NCBI GenBank assembly: GCA_946631805.1
Contig: CAMPAJ010000025.1
Location: 1-11,940, forward strand
Length of the DNA stretch: 11,940 nt
Direction: 5' to 3'
From: an uncultured Eggerthellaceae bacterium
GTDB taxonomy: Bacteria; Actinomycetota; Coriobacteriia; Coriobacteriales; Eggerthellaceae
The position numbers and the translations under genes are program-made. This document shows, piece after piece, positions 7,229-11,940 of this stretch. Under the pieces are notes generated by a model. The model did not search any database. It saw nothing but the letters and a program-made list of their open reading frames with translations, and was not told the origin of the DNA. Positions within the stretch are counted from its first letter, which is position 1, and each line of letters opens with the position of its first letter.

Positions 7229-7318
7229 AAAAAGGATGCCGGGACCGCTGAGGGGGGAAGCGGTCCCGGCTAGACGAGTGAGACGAGAGGAGTGTTGTTC
7301 GGTAAGTCGCTCTCGACG
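7229..7318 (-). ncRNA. Candidate ~90-nt C/U-rich small RNA
   Basis: A strong minus-strand promoter (TTGACA 7353-7348, 17 nt, TAATAT 7330-7325) predicts a start near 7318. The transcript would open with a small hairpin GTCG-AGAG-CGAC (7317-7306). It continues through a C/U-rich unpaired stretch (7305-7271) with CTCGTCT twice and ACTCCTCT, and ends in a 12-bp GC-rich terminator (7270-7238, loop rich in C) plus TTTTT (7233-7229). No reading frame of note lies inside. C-rich single-stranded regions plus a C-rich terminator loop are typical of small RNAs that pair with Shine-Dalgarno sequences. It could instead be a terminated leader of the ABC gene. Confidence 0.5.
7238..7270 (-). terminator. Intrinsic terminator of the candidate small RNA
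   Basis: GCCGGGACCGCT and its complement AGCGGTCCCGGC form a 12-bp perfect stem with a nine-nt loop. On the minus strand ATCC and then TTTTT follow; on the plus strand no T-run follows. Direction is therefore minus. Confidence 0.7.
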
Positions 7319-7324
7319 GAATTT

Positions 7325-7353
7325 ATATTACTTTGTATATTATTCTCTGTCAA
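7325..7353 (-). promoter_or_regulatory. Promoter of the candidate small RNA
   Basis: A consensus TTGACA at 7353-7348 and TAATAT at 7330-7325 are separated by exactly 17 nt. This is the best promoter match in the window. The bases after the -35, AGAATAAT (7346-7339), recur directly after the -35 of the secreted-protein promoter at 2114-2107. Confidence 0.65.
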
Positions 7354-7452
7354 GTACTATTTTTTTCAGGTATTTAAAGATTTCTTGAAGGATTGTAGAT
7401 GACATAAAACGGGGTATGGCGCGAAAAGTTCTCGCACTGCGAAAAATAGGAG

Positions 7453-7479
7453 AAAAAGCCCTAGCGAGCGATGAAGGGC
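7453..7479 (-). terminator. Possible terminator overlapping the GH73 stop codon
   Basis: On the minus strand GCCCT (7479-7475) pairs with AGGGC (7462-7458) around a 12-nt loop and is followed by TTTTT (7457-7453). The stem is short and includes the stop codon, so efficiency is uncertain. It would separate the GH73 gene from the small-RNA promoter downstream. Confidence 0.45.
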
Positions 7480-8747
7480 AGGTGCGCCAGTACGCCCTTG
7501 AGCGCGGCGAAGAGCGTGATGATCTCCTTCTTGGCAAGCAAGACCGTGACCGCACCGAACGACAGGATCGAAACCTGCACGGCGGGGTCGCTCAGCGGCT
7601 GCACGAAGCGCTTCTGCATGGCGGCCGATTCTGCGGCGGCCTTCGCGGCCTTGGCTTTGACCTCTTCGTCTGCGGCAAACCCGGAATCGGACGCGATGGC
7701 GCCGCTCGCATTGCGAACGGCATCGCTCGTCGCCTGCGCATCGGCCAGCTCGTTGGAGTCAACCTTCTGCAGCGTTACGGCCCGACCGCCCAGCGTGTAG
7801 GCCTTGAGCCGATTAGCGGCGATCTGCGCGCGACCTTCCTTGCTCTGCGCCCAGCTTGCGGGATGATCGTATTCCACGAGGTTGTAGGCCAGGATCAGGC
7901 CTTGCAGCTTGCCGGAATACGACGTGTCGGTCGCGTAATGGCCCTGCAGGTAATTGCACGCCTGCACGTACGTCGGCGCGTTGGCCTTCCACGCGGGGGC
8001 GTAGAACGAGCCCATGTCGCGCTTGAGCAAATCGGCGTAGTCCTGCAGCGACTCCTTGGTCGAGGGGTAACGCCTGAACGCCGCCGAAATGTCGTACTCG
8101 TGGCCAGTGCCGTCGTCTTCGGAAGTCATGAGCACTACGTTGGCGCCCTTGTAGGAGCCCTTGATGCCGAACAGGTTGTTGTAGGGCGGCTTCGAAAGCC
8201 CCGAGCTGCCCGAACCGGACTCCAGGATGGCCTGCGCAATCATGACGGAAGCATACAGCCCGTCCTCCTGGCCGATCTTGCGGGCGTCTTCGCCGATCGA
8301 CTTGACGAACGCCTCGGTCGTGGGGTTGGGGAAATACGGGAACACGGCGTAGGACACATGGCCCTGCTCGTCGGTGGTCGTAGGTATGAAATCCGAGCCC
8401 GAACCACTGGCGCTGTAATCGCCATTGGCCGCTGACCAGGAGGTCTTGGCATTGGGGGCGGAAGGGTCTTTCTCGTCGAGCACGAGGTCGTTTACGTCGG
8501 CCCAACCGTCGCCGGTCGCGCCTGAGGCACCTGCCGCGCCCTTGGAGCCCGTCGCGCCCTGAGCCCCGGCGGGGCTGAAGTCCATCGTGCCGGCAGTCAG
8601 GTCGTCCTCGATTTCTTCCTCGGCAAATGCGAGCGAGGGACACACGGCGAGGGAAGCGATGAGGGCGCACAGAACGAGCATCGCCATCAGCAGGCGCGTA
8701 CCCTCAATGCTGCCGAGTATTTTCGTTGTGCAATTAGCAGCGCTCAA
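7461..8747 (-). CDS. Secreted GH73 glucosaminidase with collagen-like tract
   Basis: This is a 428-residue exported peptidoglycan hydrolase. The only supportable start is TTG at 8747: an in-frame TAG lies just upstream, AGGAAAGG lies 11 nt before it, and it supplies the basic n-region of the signal peptide (cleavage after PSLAFA, residue 42). Residues 43-60 are acidic. Residues 61-81 are seven Gly-X-Y triplets (GAQGATGSKGAAGASGATGDG). Residues 145-295 are a GH73/LYZ2 N-acetylglucosaminidase domain with likely catalytic Glu176 in AQAILESGSG, then PYNNLFGIKG (188-197) and the SLQDYADLL helix. The family cleaves the GlcNAc-MurNAc glycan backbone. An Ala/Lys-rich linker and a C-terminal hydrophobic segment (about 390-405, then KK) may anchor it to the membrane. 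A structured leader (8778-8883) precedes it. Likely roles are cell separation or wall turnover. Confidence 0.92.
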   Translation of the reverse strand: MSAANCTTKILGSIEGTRLLMAMLVLCALIASLAVCPSLAFAEEEIEDDLTAGTMDFSPAGAQGATGSKGAAGASGATGDGWADVNDLVLDEKDPSAPNAKTSWSAANGDYSASGSGSDFIPTTTDEQGHVSYAVFPYFPNPTTEAFVKSIGEDARKIGQEDGLYASVMIAQAILESGSGSSGLSKPPYNNLFGIKGSYKGANVVLMTSEDDGTGHEYDISAAFRRYPSTKESLQDYADLLKRDMGSFYAPAWKANAPTYVQACNYLQGHYATDTSYSGKLQGLILAYNLVEYDHPASWAQSKEGRAQIAANRLKAYTLGGRAVTLQKVDSNELADAQATSDAVRNASGAIASDSGFAADEEVKAKAAKAAAESAAMQKRFVQPLSDPAVQVSILSFGAVTVLLAKKEIITLFAALKGVLAHLPFIAR

Positions 8748-8777
8748 ATCGCGAACATCCCTTTCCTATTTTTCGCC

Positions 8778-8883
8778 TTCGCCTAAAGCCTGCGCATCCC
8801 ATATGCAGCGCGGCGAGCGCGCCGACTTTGGGTGCGTCCCTGCCGGGAGCCTTGCAAATGCCCAGCAAGCCTCTATAGGCGAA
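8778..8883 (-). ncRNA. Candidate structured 5' leader (riboswitch-like) of the GH73 gene
   Basis: TTCGCCTA and TAGGCGAA (8778-8785 and 8876-8883) form an 8-bp closing stem around about 90 nt. Inside lie four consecutive hairpins: 8851-8869 (CTTGC/GCAAG), 8837-8848 (TCCC/GGGA), 8808-8822 (GCGCG/CGCGC) and 8794-8806 (GCAT/ATGC). TATACT at 8898-8893 predicts a transcript start near 8886, at the edge of the closing stem. The element ends 11 nt before the ribosome binding site. Wall-hydrolase genes in actinobacteria are often under c-di-AMP riboswitches, but I do not find the conserved strings of that class, so the family is unassigned. Confidence 0.45.
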
Positions 8884-8892
8884 CACGCATAA

Positions 8893-8898
8893 AGTATA
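8893..8898 (-). promoter_or_regulatory. -10 box of the GH73 gene
   Basis: TATACT on the minus strand (5/6 match). The best -35 is a poor TTCATG about 19 nt upstream. The predicted start near 8886 fits the boundary of the folded leader. GTTTCA/TGAAAC (8911-8925) forms a small dyad at the -35 position and may be an operator. Confidence 0.4.
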
Positions 8899-9013
8899 TA
8901 TCCAGAGTCCGTTTCACCATGAAACCGCTACAAAGGTTGCGCAAGTTTTTCGGGAATAATGGCTGCTCAAAGGGCCTGTTTCGCGTCGGCCCGGGCGCGT
9001 TTTCGGGATGGAA

Positions 9014-9063
9014 ACCACCAAATTCTGTGGTATGCCCGCACCCCAACCACCAAACCAAGTGGT
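9014..9063. repeat. Two tandem ACCAC/GTGGT hairpin units
   Basis: ACCACCAAATTCTGTGGT (9014-9031) and ACCACCAAACCAAGTGGT (9046-9063) are 32 nt apart. Each can form a 5-bp hairpin and each is followed by a TGCCC/CGCCC-like string. They directly adjoin the palindrome at 9072-9108, so the block is a composite of small inverted repeats downstream of the U32 gene. Confidence 0.6.
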
Positions 9064-9071
9064 TCGCCCAA

Positions 9072-9108
9072 AATGTGCATCCTGACCCCTGGGGTCAAGA
9101 TGCACATT
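9072..9108. repeat. Stop-proximal palindrome, copy 3 (core inverted)
   Basis: Arms of 18 nt pair with a single mismatch around T9090 (AATGTGCATCCTGACCCC on the left). The outer AATGTG matches copies 1 and 2 but the inner core reads TGACCCC-T-GGGGTCA, the reverse arrangement. It overlaps the stop codon of the U32 gene by two bases. On the minus strand TTTT follows. Confidence 0.85.
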
Positions 9109-10090
9109 AGCGGGTGGCGAAAGAGATTTCGGGATAGTAGCAACTCAGGCCGTTGTAGCCGCACAGGGTTTCGGGTTCGCGGGGGAGCTCCATGCGCTCG
9201 TGGTACTCCTCTTCGCTTGCGCAATCGCGCGCGATGGCGGTGTTGCGCACGACGAGGGCGGCATCGGCCACAAGATCGTCGGCATCATCGCCGCGGCCAA
9301 CCACTTTGTAAGCGGCTATGCCGAGCTGTTCGAAACGCCACAACGCGCACAATCCGCAGGTGCGGCGATGATAATAGGTGTTGAGCAGCCATTCGTTCTC
9401 GCGGGCGCGACCAAGAAACGCCTCGTCGGCGGCCTGCGTGCCATGATCATACAACTGGATGCTCCAATCGGCCGTGCGCAGCGACATGCACAGCGACGGC
9501 TTGCCGCCACGATGGCAACCAAGGCAGTGGGAATCCGAGAACATGCAGCCGTTTCGCATCATGAACACCTCGTACTGCAGCTGCGGCTGCGCTTGCACGA
9601 TGCTTTCGATTTCGAAAATGGAAAGGTCGCGCGGCAGGATGATGCGCGTCGCGCCCAGATCGGCATAGTAGGCGGCCAGGCGCGAGTTGAACACGCCCGC
9701 GACCGTGGATATCACGGCATCGAGGCCGGCATCGCGCACGGCGCCGACGAGCGCCTGGCTCGACAGGATAACCCCCTGCGCGCCCGACTGCATCAGGCCG
9801 GGAAGGTATGCTTCCTGGATAAACGCGCGCTGCTCCGCCGTGTACGACGAGGCGTTGAAGCACACGAACCCCCGCATGCCCAGCTCGCGCGTCCGGGCGA
9901 GCTGCTCGCACATCTGCGCAAAATCAAACGGGTTGGCCTCGCGCCCAAAACCCGACATGCGGTTGAGCTCGGCGTTGCCGAAGCGCGCGTCCCACACATC
10001 GTCGTGGAAGCCGACGTAAATCTCGCCGACGCCGGCCTCGTGCAAGCGCGGAAGCAACTCTGCGCTGTTCAGGGGAACAAGTGCTGTCAT
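9107..10090 (-). CDS. U32-family protein (peptidase U32 / UbiU-like)
   Basis: This is a 327-residue protein with the U32 TIM-barrel character. ATG at 10090 follows GAGGTAGG closely (3 nt); no better in-frame start exists. Visible family-like features: ILPRDLSIFEIESIV (151-165), YEVFMMRNGCMFSDSHCLGC (173-192) with C182, C189 and C192, then C201, and a CGLCALWRFEQLGIAAYKVVGRG segment (245-267). The C-terminus CGYNGLSCYYP adds two more cysteines. In UbiU/UbiV such cysteines hold a [4Fe-4S] cluster used for oxygen-independent hydroxylation; other U32 members modify RNA or are called collagenases. I cannot choose among these. The neighbour at 10175-11179 is a likely partner (84-nt gap). A proteolytic role is not supported by any visible catalytic motif. 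Confidence 0.85.
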   Translation of the reverse strand: MTALVPLNSAELLPRLHEAGVGEIYVGFHDDVWDARFGNAELNRMSGFGREANPFDFAQMCEQLARTRELGMRGFVCFNASSYTAEQRAFIQEAYLPGLMQSGAQGVILSSQALVGAVRDAGLDAVISTVAGVFNSRLAAYYADLGATRIILPRDLSIFEIESIVQAQPQLQYEVFMMRNGCMFSDSHCLGCHRGGKPSLCMSLRTADWSIQLYDHGTQAADEAFLGRARENEWLLNTYYHRRTCGLCALWRFEQLGIAAYKVVGRGDDADDLVADAALVVRNTAIARDCASEEEYHERMELPREPETLCGYNGLSCYYPEISFATR

Positions 10091-10148
10091 CCTACCTCGA
10101 ATCCTTCATTTCGCCACCGCCTCGGCGGCCCTACCGTCCGATGCGTTT

Positions 10149-10164
10149 GACCCCATTTCACATT
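10149..10164. repeat. Degenerate half copy of the stop-proximal element
   Basis: On the minus strand AATGTGAAATGGGGTC starts ten nt after the stop of the gene at 10175-11179. It matches the AATGTG...GGGGTC half of copies 1 and 2, one base shorter, but the second arm is missing: CAAACGCATC follows instead. Confidence 0.45.
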
Positions 10165-10174
10165 CAGCTCCATC

Positions 10175-11179
10175 TCACATCAGGGCGTAGACGATGCGCC
10201 ATGACGCGGCGCCCGCGATGTTGCACGCGGGGTTTTGGAAATAGAACGTGCGGCCATGCTTGAGGTAGCGCACGCCCTCGTCGGTCAAGCAGCCCTGATC
10301 CATGCGAAGGCAGTGCTGCGAGCAGCCGCGCCCCAGGCGGAACTTTTGCTGCTCGGGTTCGTCGGCGCTCGCAGGGCCGCAGTTGCGTCCGGTCGTCGCG
10401 TAGCAATAGGGCAGGTGAATGGCGATTTCGGGCTCGATGCCCGAAACGTCTTGCACCGCCTGCACAACGCCCGACACGTCGACGGTGGCAGCTACCGGGT
10501 CGACCTCCACAAGCGGCCGCGCCCCCGGGCAGCAACGTTGCTGCTCGACGAGACACGCCTCGGCTTCGGCCGAGATTCCCGGATGCGCGACTGCCTGGAA
10601 CACCTCGTCGTAACGCGCATCGCGCAGTTCTTTGGAGAAAAGCCTTCCCAGGCCTAGTCGGGGACTCGCGGACTCGGGAGAGGCCGGATACCCCGGCATC
10701 TCGCCAAACGAGAAGCGTGTGTCCTCGCCCGCGAACCAACGCGCAAGCAGCACGTATTCGCCAACGTCGTTCACGATAACCTCGTCGTACACGTCGGCGA
10801 ACTCGAGCAACACGTCAACCAACCGACTCTCGGCGCGCTCGAGGAACGCCTGCCCAAGAATAGGCACGACGAGCGTGGCCTGCATTTCGCAGCGAGCGCA
10901 CACGTAGCGCACGGCCTCGTGAAACTCGCGCGTCAGATGCAGGAAGTAGTTTTCGCAGAAATACGAGCCCACATACAGGCGCTCGCAATAGGGGAATCCC
11001 GCATCTTGGCACGCCGCCACGACGAGGTCTTCGACGTCGCTGGCAGTCACATGCGGAGGCGTGGTTTCGCACAAATTGACGCAGAGCACGGGCTGGGCCT
11101 GGGAGCCCTCGGGCATCGCCTGGCCATCCAGCGAGAAATCATCGCCCTGAAATTCGATGCGCGGATCTTGCTGCTCCAT
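10175..11179 (-). CDS. Cysteine-rich U32-like protein, probable partner of the neighbouring U32 protein
   Basis: This is a 334-residue protein. I choose ATG 11179, with GAAAGG six nt upstream; the frame continues to 11284 but the upstream ATGs lack binding sites and lie in a hairpin. DEVIVNDVGEYVLLARWF (132-149) resembles the VNDxG strand-loop motif of U32/UbiV proteins. The C-terminal third carries PYCYATTGRNCGPA (257-270) and CSQHCLRMDQGC (286-297): C259, C267, C286, C290 and C297, a plausible Fe-S or zinc site. Further cysteines lie at 33, 37, 57, 65, 75, 94 and 97 (YVCARC). I do not recognise an exact family name. Gene order and both proteins' cysteines suggest a two-protein Fe-S complex analogous to UbiU-UbiV, but with an unknown substrate. 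Confidence 0.75.
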   Translation of the reverse strand: MEQQDPRIEFQGDDFSLDGQAMPEGSQAQPVLCVNLCETTPPHVTASDVEDLVVAACQDAGFPYCERLYVGSYFCENYFLHLTREFHEAVRYVCARCEMQATLVVPILGQAFLERAESRLVDVLLEFADVYDEVIVNDVGEYVLLARWFAGEDTRFSFGEMPGYPASPESASPRLGLGRLFSKELRDARYDEVFQAVAHPGISAEAEACLVEQQRCCPGARPLVEVDPVAATVDVSGVVQAVQDVSGIEPEIAIHLPYCYATTGRNCGPASADEPEQQKFRLGRGCSQHCLRMDQGCLTDEGVRYLKHGRTFYFQNPACNIAGAASWRIVYALM

Positions 11180-11265
11180 AAGAAACCTTTCATGCCGAAG
11201 GGGCCCGTTTCGCTTGCTCATAGTCGCACGCTGGCTGCGCCGCTGCACTATTCCTCGAATAAATG

Positions 11266-11304
11266 GGAATGAGAAACCCGGCATCGAGCCGAATTTCTCA
11301 TTCC
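11266..11304 (-). terminator. Hairpin downstream of the Gly/Tyr repeat gene
   Basis: GGAATGAGAAA (11266-11276) and TTTCTCATTCC (11294-11304) form a perfect 11-bp stem, extended inside by GGC/GCC. On the minus strand CATTTATT follows. It lies 60 nt after the repeat-gene stop and 87 nt before the next start codon, so it probably ends or attenuates that transcript. A weaker start region for the U32-like gene may lie within it. Confidence 0.6.
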
Positions 11305-11363
11305 TTAAAGGGAAAGTATGACAGACTACCTTACGCTGGGTGGGCAGCCGTCAGCATAGTTTT

Positions 11364-11940
11364 CTACTCCTCGGCAGCCGTTTCTTCGACCTTGGCCTCG
11401 ACGACCTCTACGACCTCTTCGGCCTTCTTGGCAGGTGCGCCGCCGTAGCCCTCGCCGCCGGCATAGCCTTCGGGCTTGGGACCATGGCCCTTGCCGCCGT
11501 AACCCTCATGGCCGTGGCCTTTGCCGCCGTAGCCCTCGGGCCCGTGGCCCTTGCCACCGTAGCCCTCGGGGCCGTGGCCCTTGGGGCCGCCGTAGCCCTC
11601 AGGTCCATGCCCGCGACCAGGTCCGCCATAGCCTTCGGGTCCGTGACCCTTGGGGCCGCCACCATAGCCTTCGGGGCCATGCCCGCGACCAGGCCCGCCG
11701 TAACCCTCGGGGCCATGCTCGCGACTGGGACCACCACCGTAACCCTCGGGACCATGGCCCTTGGGACCGCAGCCTTCGGGACCGCGCCCACGGCCAGGTC
11801 CGCCATAGCCCTCGGGACCGTGCCCGCGGCCGTGTCCGCCGTAACCTTCAGGCTTGGGGCCGCGACCAGGACCGCCGCCATACCCTTCGGGGCCGTGGCC
11901 CTTGGGGCCGAAACCCATGGGGCCAGGCCCGCCATAGCCC
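11364..11940 (-). CDS. Gly/His/Tyr-rich repeat protein with acidic C-terminal tail (5' end outside window)
   Basis: The frame is open from the window edge to a TAG at 11364-11366, giving about 191 residues; the internal ATG at 11918 is probably not the start because GYGG repeats continue upstream of it. The visible part is built from about 14 imperfect copies of HGPEGYGG separated by GPGRG, GPKG or GKG spacers, with one copy changed to RGPEGCG. The C-terminal tail APAKKAEEVVEVVEAKVEETAAEE is acidic and likely helical. Such Gly/Tyr/Arg low-complexity sequence is expected to be disordered, and regular His residues could bind metal. No transmembrane segment or sorting signal is visible. Function and the N-terminal domain are unknown. 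Confidence 0.8.
   Translation of the reverse strand, partial: GYGGPGPMGFGPKGHGPEGYGGGPGRGPKPEGYGGHGRGHGPEGYGGPGRGRGPEGCGPKGHGPEGYGGGPSREHGPEGYGGPGRGHGPEGYGGGPKGHGPEGYGGPGRGHGPEGYGGPKGHGPEGYGGKGHGPEGYGGKGHGHEGYGGKGHGPKPEGYAGGEGYGGAPAKKAEEVVEVVEAKVEETAAEE

Noticed and set aside
7131..7270. c-di-GMP-I riboswitch on the plus strand
   Set aside because: GGGCAAACC and GCGAAAC-like strings occur, but the P1 partner (TTGCC after GGG) and the compact ACGCACAGGGCAAACC core are missing.
7295..7402. 35-codon plus-strand frame starting with TTG after AGGAG, encoding a hydrophobic peptide
   Set aside because: AGGAG lies only two nt from the TTG, too close for normal initiation, and the frame runs through the small-RNA promoter. 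Left open as a remote possibility only.
8778..8883. Assignment of the GH73 leader to the c-di-AMP (ydaO) riboswitch
   Set aside because: The conserved GGGGACCCA, GGGGTGAATCC and CCCGTCAGCTAACC strings are not present, so I keep it as an unassigned fold.
1..11940. CRISPR array, tRNA, rRNA, integrase or transposase gene
   Set aside because: No regularly spaced repeats of 25-40 nt, no T-arm-like GGTTCRANTCC sequence, and no recombinase-like protein were found on either strand.

Overview
The window looks like chromosome of a high-GC, anaerobic, Gram-positive actinobacterium. Class Coriobacteriia (Eggerthellaceae-like) is my best guess. The inference rests on GC-rich coding DNA with AT-rich promoter islands, a sortase-type VPKTG surface protein, a MarR regulator with an N-terminal CPxC cysteine motif, a U32 protein pair and very large secreted proteins. 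No 16S rRNA or other marker is present, so taxonomy is not proven.

Layout, left to right. (1) 1-1958, minus: N-terminal 652 residues of a secreted protein, cut by the window edge, possibly a surface substrate-binding protein. (2) 1959-2363: divergent control region with a TTGACA promoter inside overlapping dyads. (3) 2364-2978, plus: Cys-motif MarR-like regulator, the only plus-strand gene. (4) 2979-3208: convergent gap with a strong terminator and a perfect 35-nt palindrome. (5) 3209-4708, minus: VPKTG-anchored wall protein. (6) 5136-6125, minus: MoxR AAA+ ATPase without its usual DUF58/VWA partners. (7) 6200-6982, minus: FecE-type ABC ATPase without a permease beside it. (8) 6983-7460: a rich non-coding region with a candidate small RNA (own promoter, 5' hairpin, C/U-rich middle, terminator), a second folded element and the ABC promoter. 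(9) 7461-8747, minus: secreted GH73 glucosaminidase with a short collagen-like Gly-X-Y tract, preceded by a candidate structured leader RNA. (10) 9107-10090 and 10175-11179, minus: a U32-family protein and a cysteine-rich U32-like partner. (11) 11364-11940, minus: C-terminal part of a Gly/His/Tyr repeat protein with an acidic tail, running off the right edge.

The main theme is the cell envelope: two exported or anchored proteins, a wall hydrolase, a MoxR chaperone-like ATPase and an iron/heme/cobalamin-type ABC ATPase. Most genes appear to be single transcription units with their own leader or terminator rather than one operon.

The most unusual signals are non-coding. Four minus-strand genes carry related AATGTG...GGGGTC elements within 0-12 nt of their stop codons (three are near-perfect palindromes). 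There is a candidate ~90-nt C-rich small RNA at 7229-7318. There is a compact multi-hairpin leader at 8778-8883 that begins almost exactly where the predicted transcript starts. The small-RNA promoter and the promoter of the first surface protein share a TTGACAGA(GA)ATAATA core, suggesting a common regulator.
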